Positions 48,301-62,456 are shown, counted from the first letter of the stretch. The stretch is 64,000 bases of DNA from Rotaria sordida (GCA_905250125.1 CAJNOL010000015.1:86291-150290), one strand, 5' to 3'. A program made the numbers and translations. Notes: generated by a model from the letters alone, not told the origin.

Positions 48301-51300
48301 TTAAATCATTATAAAGAAGCTATACGTATTCAACCAATGTTTGCTGATGCACATTCAAATCTTGGTAATACATTAAAAGAAATTGGTGATATACCAGGTG
48401 CATTACAATGTTATACACGTGCTATACAAATAAATCCATCATTTGCTGATGCACATTCAAATTTAGCTTCAATACATAAAGATACTGGAAATATTATTGA
48501 TGCTATACAAGCATATAAAACAGCTTTAAAATTAAAACCAGATTTTCCCGATGCTTTTTGTAATTTAGCTCATTGTTTACAAGTATGTAAAAGAAAAAAC
48601 AACAAAGATTTTCCTTGTTTTTTTTTAAAAATTATTTATTTAAGATTATTTGTGATTGGAATGATTATGATAGTCGTTTAAATAAAATATGTTCAATTAT
48701 ACAAGAACAACTTGAGAAAAATCGTTTACCAAGTGTACATCCACATCATAGTATGCTTTATCCATTAACTGGTGAACAACGACGAAATATTGCTACACGA
48801 CATGCTCTTTTATGTCTTGAACGAGTAAATATAATGTTTTGTTTATAAATCAAAAAAAAAAAAGAAGAAGAATTCATTGATCTTTATTTTTCTTTTCTCT
48901 AGATTCAACTATTACATAAAAAATTATTTAGTTATTCACAAGATTTAAGTACAACAAATGGTCGTTTACGTATAGGTTATGTTAGTTCAGATTTTTGTAA
49001 TCATCCAACAGCACATTTAATGCAAAGTATACCTGGTTTACATAATCGTGAACGTGTAGAAATTTTTTGTTATTCATTAAGTGCCGATGATGGCACTACA
49101 TTTCGAGCAAAAATTGAACGTGAAGCAGAACATTTTATTGATTTATCATTAATTACATGTAATGGACAAGCGGTAAGATTATTAAATAGATTTTCAAAAG
49201 TTCGAAAGACAAATATTTTGATAGAACAAATACTCGAAAGTTTTCAATATACTCAAATTGATTTTTCATAAAGTTTGAATAGGCGGTCATTCTATAATTT
49301 TCAAAGAATATTGTTAGCCCTCACACGACTACCTGCGGTTCGCACGGATTCTAGTCAATATTATCATACTATTGTCAGTACACAATATTATATGAAAATG
49401 TTCATCATCTAGATATGCTTTAGTAAAGATTAGTAGACTATACTGATACTATTTTTCAATTATGCTCAACTATTATTTATGTTTGCAGACCATCCTGAAG
49501 TATATGTAAATCAGAGGTGTTCCGCTCGAGCGGGGACGACCTCGGGACGCCTTTGATATAAAGGCTTCTTGACTACTCATAGTTCGTTCGGGCCCCACTG
49601 AGATTCATTGATATTGTTATGTATTCATAATATTTAATCGAACCATTATCTTAGTATTGAACTACGTTAGTATACCAGACCAACGTTGTTGACCTGTGTG
49701 TGATGTAATATTATTTTCCCTAGTATAACTCGAAATTTTAAATGGTTTCATAAGCTCATGATTTTGTGAGGATGCGGATCATTCCGTCACGCACACTCAT
49801 TCACATCCTTTTACCTCTTTGTTGTATGCCTAATCATATATTGTTTTTCTATTATAATTACATTTTTTTCCGATTATATGAAACAGTACTGATATATTCG
49901 AAAATATTTCGATAAATTGAGTGTTCCTTATATAAAAAATATTTTCGATAATTTATCTTTTTGTTTTAATTCACTATTTCGTACGAGAACTTATCATTAT
50001 ACTATCTTTATGAAAATAAATGAAGTATATAACTGAAATTCGAAGGATACATTTAATATGATTATTGAAGTTAGTAGATTTAAAAAACCGAACACATCAA
50101 TCGTCCTACTTTGTCCTGTAGGCCAGACTGGAAAAAAGTGGCCTGTTGATAGGTCTGATACATCAGTCGATTATATGCAATTGTTCATTTTATGTAGAAA
50201 ATAGTTCAAAGTATATGTGAATATTGAATAGTGATGTATGATTTCAAATGCCTCGAATATAGATAATGATAAGAACATCAAAAAAGGCTAGATAAATATA
50301 AATTAAACTAACTGCTTTTCTATCTGTTCTTCTTGAAACTAAGTCTTCACATATTCATAATAAACTAGTAACAGCTTCATGTACTTTATTAATTAAGTTC
50401 TGTATGAATCTCAGGTAGACAACAAATGGTAGTCCCAAAGGTGATCGTATTAAATTTAAAGTTTATTCATGATTTTGCCATAAATTATTACAGTTAAATC
50501 ATGCAATTTCAAATTTCTTCTTATTTTCTATTGAGTAATCCATATTTAGAACACTCACTTTCAAGATGGAACCGACTGGTCATCGGTAGACTGGCTGCTT
50601 CGGTTCGATCTGATCTACTCAGACTGATACCGGCACCAGTCGTGAAAAATCCAGATTGGTTTCATCTCTGACTCACATAATAAAATATCATATTATATTA
50701 AATATCTATTTTATTTCATTAGGCCGATCGTATTCATTCGGATGGAATTCATATATTAGTTAATCTCAATGGTTATACACGTGGTGCACGTAATGAAGTT
50801 TTTGCCCTTCGTCCAGCACCAATACAAGTTATGTGGCTTGGTTATCCAAATACATCCGGTGCACCATTTATGGATTATTTAATAACAGATGAAATAACAT
50901 CTCCATTATCATTATCATCTCAATATTCTGAAAAACTTGCATATATGCCATATACATTTTTTATTGGTGATCATGCAAATATGTTTCGTCATATGACTGA
51001 AAAAGCAGTTATTGTTGAAAGTCAACAAGATAATAACAGTAATATAATGACAACAGTTGATAATCGATCAATTGTTAATGCTACAAATTTAAAACCAATA
51101 CTTGAACGCAGTGATGTTAAGGTAAAGAAATTTTTTTTTTGTTTAAATTATCTTAGAAAGAAAACAAGAAAAGAATATTCTTTTTTTACATTCTAGACAA
51201 TAACAGTTAAAGTATTAGCTACCGATGATGAAGATAATGGTGAAACAAATGCTAAAAAATGTAAAGAAGAAGTAATTACATCATTAGTTGAATTACCACA

Positions 51301-52319
51301 GGCAACTGTTGTCCATCAATTATTACAACAAGGACATAATGAAGTTAGTATAAATGGTATAGTTGCACAAAACGGTACAACAACATTACAGGTAAATATT
51401 TGGGAAGATGACCTTCTTTTTTATTTTTATTTTCTATGATAAATAATTTGTTTTTTTCTCTCGTTTCAATAAATAGACAAGTTGTCGTGCAGCAACAGGT
51501 GAAGAAGTTCCTCAAACAGTTTTATTAACAACACGTACACAATATGGTTTACCAGAAAATGCTGTTGTTTATTGTAATTTTAATCAATTATATAAAATTG
51601 ATCCAACCACAATGCGTTGTTGGTGTAATGTAAGTTTTAAATGATATTTCTTTTTTTTTTTTTTGTATTCTTTTGCTTTATTTAGATATTAAAACGTGTA
51701 GCAAATAGTGTACTTTGGCTTCTTCGGTTTCCATCAGCGGGTGAAGAAAATTTAATACAAACAGCAAAATTATATGGAATCGATTCATCAAGATTAATTT
51801 TTTCAAATGTTGCACCAAAAGAAGAACATGTTCGACGTGGACAATTAGCTGATGTTTGTCTTGATACACCTTTATGTAATGGTCATACAACTGGCATGGA
51901 TGTTCTTTGGGCAGGTTAGTTTAGTTTTCTTGATTTTTTTTTGTTTTATATTATTTCACTATAATTAATTTTATTTTTAATATATTAAAATAGGTACACC
52001 AATGGTGTCACTTCCATTTGAAACATTAGCATCGCGTGTTGGTGCATCATTATTACATACTCTTGGTTGTCCTGAATTAGTTGCTGAAACATATGATGAT
52101 TATGAAAATATAGCTGTACGTCTAGGTAATGATCCGGTTTATTTAAAATCAATTCGTGCTAAAGTTTGGTCACGTCGTTTAACAAGTCCATTATTTAATA
52201 CAGCATTATATACACAACATTTAGAAGAACTTTTTATTAAAATGTGGCATAGATATAAAAATAATTTATTACCTGATCATATTAGATCAATAACAAGAAC
52301 AACAACAACAACAAATTAA
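42307..52319 (+). CDS. OGT: UDP-GlcNAc:protein O-GlcNAc transferase
   Basis: Eighteen exons: 42307..42322, 42377..42502, 42576..42720, 42774..42932, 42999..43083, 43136..43204, 43273..43389, 45185..45264, 45320..45409, 45465..45570, 48085..48582, 48645..48824, 48903..49172, 50723..51121, 51197..51391, 51477..51629, 51686..51914, 51994..52319; phases consistent, 1080 aa (human 1046). Residues ~48-497 are about 12 TPRs with the 34-residue pattern ([20 protein letters not shown]). The glycosyltransferase-41 catalytic half follows: [20 protein letters not shown] with the active-site His, [41 protein letters not shown], then [16 protein letters not shown] with the catalytic Lys, and [16 protein letters not shown]. 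It adds GlcNAc to Ser/Thr of nuclear and cytoplasmic proteins. The intervening domain (residues ~740-830) is poorly conserved. Introns 7, 10 and 13 are long and carry repeat elements. Confidence 0.98.
43473..45092. mobile_element. Composite foldback element in OGT intron 7
   Basis: Outer arms of about 165 bp (43473-43640 and 44930-45092) are inverted copies, sharing TAGGAAGAAT, AACATT(C/T)(A/G)AGTAGC, ATTCTCTAT, GAGAATGTCTAGAAA-like and GCTAGCATCCAT-like words. A second inverted pair lies inside: 44040-44125 against 44840-44915 (GATCGACATT, TTTTGCATCATACGTTA). A third is 44145-44230 against 44510-44620 and 44740-44830 (TCGAACAGTATATGATT; CTCCTCTTTCGAA). The units at 44505-44690 and 44690-44890 look like diverged tandem copies. 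No transposase is recognised. The element is about 1.6 kb and makes up most of the intron. Confidence 0.75.
45787..46781. mobile_element. Possible non-autonomous transposon in OGT intron 10
   Basis: ATGGGCGGCGTATGAT at 45787 is matched by the inverted ATCTGATGCGCCGCCCAT ending near 46781. These GC-rich ends stand out in AT-rich DNA and resemble hAT-type ends (GGGGCGG-like). The ~1 kb interior shows no coding region. No 8 bp target duplication is visible. The rest of this 2.5 kb intron (45571-48084) is unexplained. Confidence 0.45.
49512..50670. mobile_element. Possible hAT-like element in OGT intron 13
   Basis: CAGAGGTGTTCCG at 49512 faces CATCTCTG ending at 50670, the form of short hAT inverted repeats (CAGAGRTG). 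A GC-rich patch with the perfect palindrome CCGCTCGAGCGG follows the left end. The match is only 8-9 bp and no target duplication is seen, so this is tentative. Confidence 0.25.
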
Positions 52320-52859
52320 ACAGTTTTGGCTTCTTTGGAAACAGGAATTATTATTATTATTTTTTCTTCTTCTCTCTCTTTCTCTATCTCATATTGAGAT
52401 AATGTTTTTCTTTCTTATTTTTATTCTTGCTACTCTAGAAAAACAAATAAAAAAGAAACGATTTTCTTTTGTAAGACATACAACTATCTTCTTTCATTTA
52501 TTAATTATGTTTTTGTTTTTGTCTGACATTTTGCATGTATGAATGTGTTCTTATGGATTATTTTTTCATTAGGTGATGGGGTGATCATGAAGTAGTAACT
52601 TAACGCGCGCTGTTTTTTTTTCCCATTTTGATATGAAAGACGACAAAAAAAAATAAAGTGAAGAAAGAAATCAGACATCAGGTGATGATCGTCCCTTTTC
52701 TGGATTAAATATATTTATTACTCGTTCTGTATTTTGTTTTTAAGTGATTGAGAAAAAAAAAGAAGTACGTTTGTTTTTTTTTATTCTCGCAGTAAAATTT
52801 CATGAAAAATTTATGTAAAGTTGTTTTTTGTTTTTAGATGCAAAAATTTGAGACATATC
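52320..52859. other. OGT 3' UTR and spacer before the NIPA gene
   Basis: T-rich 3' UTR with CTCT-rich runs (52370-52400), AATAAA-type signals near 52447 and an acceptor-like TTTTTGTTTTTAG at about 52825-52837, 22 bp ahead of the NIPA ATG. No gene is supported. Confidence 0.5.
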
Positions 52860-54396
52860 ATGACAGACATAACAAGTAAATGACTTTTTTTTTTCTTATT
52901 TAAAAAATACATAAATCTTTAATATAGATGATACAAATAATTTACAACAAATAATAACAACGACAGTTTTGAGTGTGCCATTTCATTCTGTAACTTCAAA
53001 ACAATTCTTTGTTGGAATTTTCTTAGCACTTTTGTCAAGTTTATTTATTGGTTCAAGTTTTATTTTAAAAAAAAAAGGTTTACTTAATTTAACGAATTAT
53101 AATGGATCTATTCGAGCAGGTTTGTACATCAAACAAAATTTATGTCTTTTATTTTAAAAATAAAAGATTTTCAATAGGCTCAGGTGGATTTGGATATCTA
53201 TATGAACTTCAATGGTGGGCTGGATTAGCAACTATGGGACTTGGAGAATTATGTAATTTTGCAGCTTATGGATTTGCTCCAGCATCAATTGTTACACCAC
53301 TTGGTGCATTGTCAGTTTTAGTTAGGTATATATTTAATAGTTACTCTTGTTTTTTTTTTTTTGATTATTATTAATTTCTATTTATATATAATAGTGCTTT
53401 AATGGCTGTTCGATATTTGAATGAAAATTTAAATACTCTTGGTAAAATTGGTTGTCTTCTTACTATATTCGGTTCAATTGTTATTATTATTCATGCACCA
53501 AAAGAGAGTGAAGTTAATTCATTATTTGATTTTGCTCGTAAAATTTCAGCATTAGGTATGAAAAATTTGTGAAATATATAATTAAATTTTTAATTCTCAT
53601 TTAAATTTTCTTTAGAATTTATTTTCTTTTCATTTATAATATTTATTATTATTTTATGTTTAATTATATATTATGGACCACGTTTTGGTTCAAAATATGT
53701 TTATATATATGTAATGATTTGTTCTCTTTTGGGTGCTTTTACTGTTACAGCATGTAAAGGTCTTGGTGTTGGTTTAAAAGAATTTTTTACTCATGAATAT
53801 TCATATTCAATATGGTTAACATTTTCATGTGCACTTGCAATTATTATTTGTATTCTTATACAAATGATTTATCTGAATAAAGCTTTAGATCTGTTTGTCA
53901 CACCAATTGTAACAACTGTGTATTATGTTCTATTTACAACTTGTGTTCTTATTACATCAGGTATACTTTTTCATGAATGGCGTTTATTAACATTAGTTGA
54001 TATTATTGCATGTCTTGTTGGATTTTCTACAACAGTATGTGGTTTAATTTTAATTAATTATTTAAAAACAAATACATTATCGAATAATATACAATCAATG
54101 GATATAAATGGTAAGAAAAAAAAAAGAAATGTCTATCATCAACATGTTCTTTTTTTGTTCCTTTCATTCTTTTAGATAAATCTTTTTTTTCTTATTTACA
54201 TTCGAATTCTCAGCTATCGTTAGCAGGATCATCTGGTCCAATATCAGTAGCTTCTGTCAAACAGCAACGTTACATTCCAGTCAAAACTTATGCTAATCTT
54301 CTCTTTAATGATAGTAACGATCAATTATCAACGAATGCTATCAACGAGCAATATCAACCATTATTATTGATTGATGAATGTGATTTAAATTTTTAG
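52860..54396 (+). CDS. NIPA-family magnesium transporter
   Basis: Six exons: 52860..52875, 52928..53119, 53178..53325, 53395..53555, 53616..54110, 54176..54396, phases consistent, giving 410 aa. It is a multi-pass protein with about nine hydrophobic segments. NIPA hallmarks are the first helix with [16 protein letters not shown], then [75 protein letters not shown] and [19 protein letters not shown]. The family carries Mg2+ at plasma and endosomal membranes. The start is on a 16-nt exon, placed because the next exon has no in-frame ATG before the first helix, and a 52 bp intron joins the two in phase. The C-terminal ~75 residues are Ser-rich and cytosolic. NIPA1 and NIPA2 types cannot be separated here. 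Confidence 0.9.
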
Positions 54397-57300
54397 TTGT
54401 TTTTCCTAGATTGAACATTCCATAGAATTAAATTTTTTGATTTTTACTCAAATGTTGTTTTTTTTTAATAGTCTCACAATTTTTTATTGTACATATATTT
54501 TGAATCACTGATTTTTTAAGTTTTCTTTTGTATAGTTTTTCTTTATTGTGTTGCATAATCATATACATGTATATGTATATGCACATATTTGACGATTACA
54601 ATGATGATGAATGACCTTTAGTTAGTATTAGCACAATCATCATCATAGTCGTCGTCTGTAAAGGTTTATGCAAACTCACGAATTTTTTCTTTCATGCAAA
54701 TCATGTTTTACTTGTACTTTTTACTTTTTTTTTTTAATAATGAATAGATACTTGTATAACGAAAATATTAGAAATATGATTTTGTACTTTGTTGCTTAAT
54801 GTCCTGTCAAATATGACTATGTTTATATGTTTGATTTCTACAGGGAGTGAAAACAATTCTTTTTTGCTTTTTTTTTGCTTTTATTGATAATATCATTTGG
54901 GAATATATACTTTTATATTATCAATATATGATCGATAAGGTAAGAAAAATAAAAGTTATTCTATTTTTAGAATTTGGCCTTTTTTCTGGATAGTTAGTTA
55001 TTGGAATTCTAAAAGAAGATGATAAGATTTAATGTGTATGTATCTCTAATTGAAGAATAATAGAAATATGAATGCATGCACGCACTCAACCCTAGACGTG
55101 TTTAATGATGCACGCGTGGCATCACAATAACGATTATGTCATTTCATACGTGTATTTCCATAAGCTATAAACAGCAACAATTGTCGTCCTATTGATCAAT
55201 TGAGTTCATGACTTCACACATATGTTCAAATGTCCATTGAACTTTTTTGATGACACAAAGGAGCTGTTGCCAATAGAAATAATGAATATCTATTGATAAC
55301 AATGACGCTGTTTTCAATTAGAAGAATAGTTGTCCGAACTATTATGACTAAATTATACACATGATGCTCATCTTTTTAATAGTAATGTTATACATTTTCT
55401 TGGAAAAAAAAATATTAGGACAATGCAGGAAGAAACCTATAAATAATAATGTCATTGCTAAAGTTGTATTGAACTGAACAAGTAACTCTAAGATGAAGGT
55501 TAATATCATATAACGTCTCTTGTCATCTATGATACAAAATCAAACAAGGTCAGTAACTACTATGACCTCCGGCCAACAGAGAGACAGGTGGAGATATGTA
55601 TATATAAGTTATGTAATAAGATTGTGTTGATAATTGCTCGACAAAAAACGATCGATGTCGATCAATCACCATGAGTATTATTATGCTTACAGCATAATAG
55701 AACAGTAGTAGCCTTGGTAAGAATATTAAGCTCATCATTTTTCTATTTTCTATAGTTCTTTATCATATTAACAACATGTTTGTATCAATTTTATCAATAA
55801 TAATATGACTATTACAATTATCACCTCTCAATGATTATATCAATATATATGATATTGAGAATGCTAATTAATGAAGAAAATGATCGAGCCATTCGAACTG
55901 AAATGAATATCATAAATAAATAATAAATTTAAATTTATACTTAGAAAATTTTTCTTCTAAATTTTTATCTCTTGCAACCGCAGATATTCCGTTCGTCGAT
56001 CTATTTAAAGACTTACACTTCAGATTTTTTTTTCTCATTATGTTGTCAATCAATCATAATTCGGTATGAAGGTCTTTACCTTAAAATAATATAAATTGTA
56101 ACAATAATTTTAGTAATTGACTCTCTTTTGAATGTTTTATTACTTGTCACGTTCTACAGTCATATACACACTTTAGACGTCAACTTTCATCTCATGAGGT
56201 ATATGGACGATAATCAAACATTGACACATCTCTATTGCATTGTTGTCAATATCATTGTGAAAGGTCTCGTTTGGTTGATTAACTTTACTATATTGTATTG
56301 GTGGGTGGTGATAGTCTACACCCTACTGTTCAAACATTCCTTTCAGCAAGCTGCATTTACCATAAAAAAAAAAAATTAAAATAACAAAAAAGAAGAACAT
56401 TGATAGCAACCAAGTTGATCCTCGTCTACTATTGAGCTCTCTCTCTGTCTCTCTTTTTCTCTGAAGCTCTGTATATAGACTACATATTATTTGTTATCTG
56501 TCGCGAAATGATGTACGATCTTTTTCTCATTGTCCAAGCATCAAACATATGTACGTAAGGGTATGTATAAATGTAAGAAAGAAAGAACAAGATAGATCGA
56601 CTCTCTTTGATGTATATATACATACGGTCAAGATGTTGACTGTTTAGGAAATCATAAGTATCTTTCCTTATATATATGTATAAGATATAAATTTACTCAA
56701 GAAGAAAACCACATATCTCTCATCTTGCAGAGAAGATTAATTGATCTTTGTTCTCATAACTATCATCATTGTCGTTTTTTTTCTTCTAAACACATCGATT
56801 ACTAAGTCTCTTAAAGCTGACAAACATAACAGATGTATCGAACAAAATTAATTCAATCATCGAGTAATGTAAAATAAGAAAATAATGTTAAGAATGGAAA
56901 TTGTCTTTTGGAGTTTATTAGTTTTGAAAATAATTTGATATTAAACACAATGATGACATTACCATAAAAACGAATTTATTCTTTTCTTACTTGATCATGT
57001 TGTATTGGCTTCTTTTTATATGCCTCGTAATCAAATGGTTTGTTCTCCGTCTCCTCTTTTTTTCTCTTCTTTTTTTTTCCTCCATCTGTTCATGCGTAGA
57101 ACAGATGTTACATGTAAGTGATACCTCAAAATTTGCAACAGACACTAAACAAAATAGTTTGTACTATTATTTCATGTACAGTCAGAATCCTGTTGTATTT
57201 TCTTTTGCTTGAAAAATGAGGATATCATAGAAGCCTTTAAAGATTAAAAAATATTGTTCTGAAAATGAACAGCATATACACACATACTTATACATATATG

Positions 57301-60300
57301 GAGAGAAGATTATGACATCAGATCGGACATCATGCGAAAAACAGCCAGATGGTTTGCACTTGAGTTAACTTTCTGATGAAATTTGAACATTTTACATGTA
57401 GTCTCATAAGTTTCGATTGAGAATCGATGTGTTAATGTGATTCTTGAGAATGAATGTAAGCAACAGCTTTGTCAAAATCTTCCTACCAATTCAGAAGCAA
57501 TAAAATTTTTTTCTTCTTCTTTTTTGCTAGTCTGTTCAAATTTATTCAATATACTTTTATTCATTATCGACTATTTATCTTTGAATGTTAGGAGTATACG
57601 ATGAGTTTTTTTACGTTTGAGAATTGAAAGATTAATTACTCTGAAATCTATATGCAAGTAGTATATCGCGAGAGTGAATGATGCAAAAATATAAATCATT
57701 CATCTAAGCAAAAAGGAAATTCCTGTAAAACCAATTGAAATATCTTCTTGCACGATTAACCTTCAATAGTTATTCTCCTTCATCCAACTATTGATTCCAT
57801 CCTTTGTAGAGATCAATACTTTTTTCTTTTCTTTTTTGTATACGTCAGTAAGCAAGTAGGAATATGAAAAGAGAATGATGATGACAACATCTTTCTCTTT
57901 TTGCTTTCTTTCTATTCATGTTTAGTGACTATTAGGTAATTTTCTTTTTCTTTTTGTGTTATTTGACGACTTAGATTCTACGTTCATTTATCATCATATC
58001 ATGTTTTTTAATGTCGATGATCTCTATCGAAGATTAATTAGCGACTGATCGCACGTACTCACACACCCGACAATTGAACACGCAATTGCTGATGGAAAAA
58101 AGATAGATGATCAATCAACATGATCGATTTTTGATTTGAGTAACTGTCCTATTTCATATTCTTTTCCTCCTGTTTTGGATCGATCGGACAGAGAAAACAC
58201 GAGATTGAATTGAGAGAGCAGAAAAAAAAACTCGATTTGCAAAGTAATAACAGTTATTTCCTCTTTCTATATTTCCTTATATTCCTCTTTAGTCTATACT
58301 ATATAGTCGTCTCTATGCTCGCATGCTTAAATCATGATTGAAGTTTTGCACGCGTGCATTGAAATTCAATCCATATATACTAGTGAATTTATCCAGAAAA
58401 AGAGGCTAGTTTCTGTTTCCTTCATAGTGATTTTTCTTTTTTCTTTCTTCTCGTTACCGAATAAATAACGATCTATAGGTAGGAAAATAAAAGCTCGACG
58501 AGAAATAAAGAAAAAAAAAGCAGAACTCTTTCGTTATCGTTGAGTTTGATCTAAATAAGTATACACAATTAATGGCGTCGAAGTCAGCCTCCGGAACTAG
58601 GCTCTTTTGTTTTGTAGATAGTGAACACATTGTTTTGTCTATTGAACAAGAACTCGTAGGCATTCTTTTTTCTTTTTTATTCTTATTATGAGCACCCTTT
58701 GTTACTCGACGTGTTATCTTTACAGCTCAATGGCCTTCTAACAAATCTCAAATACTTGCATACAAAATATTTTCTTGGCAGATGTATGCAAACGTGGAAA
58801 TCGACAAAAGGAAAGCAATGAAGAACAACACGGGCAATAGAGTAAAAAAAAAGAATTTTCAGCGATAAAAAATAACTATGAAGAAAAAAGTAGTATGAAA
58901 GAGAAGACAGAGGAAAAGGTCTTGTCGTTTTTTTCTTTACAAAAGAAAACACTTTGGAAAAATGAGTCCAGACGAGAATTCTCTTTGAATGGTGAAGGTT
59001 ATTTTTTCTTTTTTGGAAGGGAACTTATTTTGTATAACTTTTATTTAATAAATTGAGTTTCTCTTTTTCTTTCTGAGGTAAAATTAGAAGCCTAAGAGTG
59101 TGAGAAAGAATATAAGAACAATTAAATAGTTTTTTCTATGTCACACATTGCGTGCACAGCTTGTTTTTCCGCTAAATTTGAAGTAAAACTTTGATAGAAC
59201 CGATTTCTTATTTGTATGTGATGACGTACTAAATGCTACTAATCAATGAAATAAATCACTTCAGTTTTTTCTTCTACTTTCTGTCTTTTTTTTTCTGTAA
59301 TTATCTCCATTGATAGTCTTAAAAGATTGATGTGTCTGTATATCAGAAGCCGAGACAGACAGAAAAAAAAGAGAGAGACTAACTAAAACAATCGTCTTTT
59401 GTTCCTACATCGATTTTCTTGTTCTCTCTTTCATTGCTCTCCAAGGACAATTATCAAAGTGTGCACAATAACTCACTTTGCTCGCACTTATTTTCTATTC
59501 TCACACTCCTTGTTTATAAGTATACTTACCCTTGAATATCGTTAAAAGTAAGTCATTCTATTTTTGTCTGTATGTTTATGAAATTACAATGCTACAAGTC
59601 TTGTTGACATACATTGTTTCATAGAATACATTATTACTTGAAAACAAATGGAGACTAATAGACAAAGATTACACCTTTGACGAGTAAACTTTGAATAACC
59701 AAATTCTATTTACACCGATGATGCACTCAAGTAGACTTTGATACAGATTATCATACCCAAATGTCAGGTAAAAAATATTGGAGTACTGCACGTGCGACGT
59801 GCTTATTTATAGCAATCAGCATGAGTATAATTTATATGAAAGTTTTGATAAATCAAGAAAGATAGATTGATCTTTTGACAGGCGATGGGATATGCATATG
59901 TTACCGCCCACCCAAGGGTTATATCAATACTTTACAATTTGTATATATGTCTGACTTTATCACAAGTTCAGATATAGTCAGTCTCTATTTTTTTGTTTTG
60001 TTTTCATTTGAATTTGATTGATCACTTTCAGTAATTGTTATTTTTATCCTTTAACCATGATAAAAAGTAAAGATCTCTATTCTTTCTTTATGCTTTTTTT
60101 TCATAATGAACACAAAACGAATAGTTAGTTTTTTTTTTCTATAAATCAATTATAAACCATCGAAGTATGCGGAAGATATTCTAATCAGTTTGTTTGTATT
60201 ATTGTAATAAGAGAGAGGAAATAGCAGTGAAATGGAACGTGCTTGTTTATCAATAGGCACTTGAAGCAAATAAGGAAAAGACAAAGTAGACATCTTATTG

Positions 60301-61473
60301 TTACTAATTACATCATGATGAAGTTTTTTTTTTTGCCTTAATAACAGTTACTTGTAAAAAAAGAAAATTCGATTTCCGTTTAGATTAGTACTAGCATTAA
60401 CAAGAGAAAGAAACTGATGTTTCTAAGAGTCTCAATCTTCTTCTCTTACTCTCCATGTTTTCCGCTGTCATCATTTGATTTATCTATCATATTACTTTTC
60501 ATATGTATATGTGATGAATGTCTCGGAGACCAGTTAAGCAAGAGAAGGCCATTGTTATTCGATAGGCATTGAAGGAGGTGAATAATAATTGTGAAAGATA
60601 GTCAAGGCTTGAATAACTTCATCATGTATTGCGTCTGGAAGGCATTTTAGTATTTAAATCCCTTGATAAATATATATTCTTATGGAATTGTAAGAGAATA
60701 GTAAAAAACGAAAAGTTACTTATCTTATTTGATTGGATGACATATTGATATAGATAGTTATAAGTTAGTTTTTTTTTCTAATTGAACAACCAACATCTTA
60801 TATTACCCATGAGAAAAGTCGAAATATGTAAGTATATATATATATATATATATATAGAACAAAATCGAAGAACAGAAAATGTATATATCATATTAGATAT
60901 ATATGATAATATATTCTCCAGACATTTTTCTTTTGTATAACATTTTTATGATCGATCATAGGAAAAAAAAGACGAGACAAGAAAGAAAATTAATATAAAC
61001 TTGTTTTTTTTTTATTTAATAATAGTTATAATGTTGTCATGACTAAATAACAATAATCGTTAATCTGCTTGTTCTTCTCTCTGCTATACATATATTTGCT
61101 TTAAACCATCAAGATAACAGTCAGACTTCATTTAAAAAAAATGGTAACAACACAGTAATCGTCTAAAGATATAGTATATTTACATGAGGTGAATGGATCA
61201 TCGCTTTCTATCATCGGTAGTAAAATTGACGAGTCGATCGGCTGCCAATATAAGCATCAATGTTATTGGCAAAGGTCATTTTCTTCGCTCATATTCTTTT
61301 CGTTTTTCTTCCTCTCTTTTGTGTCCTGACCCTCTCGTTCATGATAAAATAATACGAGGGAAAGATTCCACTCGTTTTAAACACATGCATACAATACATC
61401 TATGAGAGCTGATAAGCCAACATTCTGGCCACTATTGTGAATATATTGGTGTATACGAACACTGACGCATCTC

Positions 61474-61509
<36 letters not shown>

Positions 61510-61863
61510 TTGAGTGCCTATATGTATGCGTGTATCTTGAGACCGAAGTTCTGTATAAAAAAAGCTGCAGCTGACGCACATTTCCTTTTGGTTATTGCGG
61601 TTTTTTTTTCTTCTTTTTTTTTGCTTATAGATTGGACGACATACATATACAATCTACAAGCGCGTATTTTGAAGGCTTTCTTTCGCCATCTGGTCGTTTT
61701 TTTTTTACTTCAGTTATATTGAAGCAAATAAAGGTAATTAATATTTTGAACACCATTGACTAAATACGAGCTTATCGATAAAAAGTATGCATTCATTGTA
61801 AGAATCATGATATAGGATGTATAAAAACGTTTTTCCATCAAGGCAATCGTGTGCTCTTAAAGA
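54397..61863. other. Long gene-free region with microsatellites
   Basis: The NIPA 3' UTR runs to about 54950 (AATAAA near 54948). Beyond it I find no reading frame resembling a protein, no tRNA and no long repeat. TA microsatellites lie at about 60834-60856 and 61473-61508. TC-rich and TTTTCTTTT tracts are frequent. The region could be the upstream regulatory part of a gene beyond the window. Confidence 0.45.
61473..61508. repeat. (TA)n microsatellite
   Basis: About 18 uninterrupted TA units. Confidence 0.9.
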
Positions 61864-62456
61864 GTATTACGAATAAATTTTACATAGAATGAAAGCTCGT
61901 TAAAAAAATAAGATTTATGATCTAGTTGGTAACTTATTAAGAATGACATTGGACTATAGAATTATGAAATTTTTCATAATTTAAAGAGTATACTTTGATA
62001 TTTTCATAAATAGTCAACAACGAATATTCAAGATATTCAAAAAAAATTTTTTTTGTCAGTCAAATCTTGTAGGTTTCTCTTAGTTGAAAAGCTTTTTAAA
62101 TTTAATGCATAAATCATGGTACTCCAGTCAAAATACTGAATATCATCATCGCAATATAGATAAAAGTATTTGACATTTTTCAGTATTTTAACTACAATAA
62201 CGTCTTTTATGTATCAAATTTAAAAAGCTTTTCAGCAAAGAGAAACCTACAAAATTTGACTGACAAAAAACTTTTTTTTTGAGTATCTTGAGTACTCATT
62301 ATGGACTACTTATGAAAGTATCAAACTAAATTTATAAAATTCTGAAAAATTTCATAATTCTATCATCCAGAATTATTCTAATAAGTTAACACTTGAAACA
62401 TAAATCATGTTTTCAACAAGCTTTAATTCGATGTAAAATTTATTATTAATATTATT
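61864..62456. mobile_element. Large foldback palindrome (~280 bp arms)
   Basis: The arm at 61864-62142 is repeated inverted at 62178-62456, leaving a loop of only about 35 bp. Matching blocks, outer to inner, include AATAAATTTTACAT, ATAGAATTATGAAATTTTTC, TTGTCAGTCAAAT, TGTAGGTTTCTCTT, GAAAAGCTTTTTAAATTT and AAAATACTGAA. Identity is roughly 75-85 percent by eye. There is no coding region. It is a foldback/MITE-type element or an old inverted duplication. Confidence 0.85.

Noticed and set aside
56128-57212. Several hydrophobic + strand frames
   Set aside because: T-rich DNA gives Leu/Phe-rich chance frames; no motifs or splice structure.
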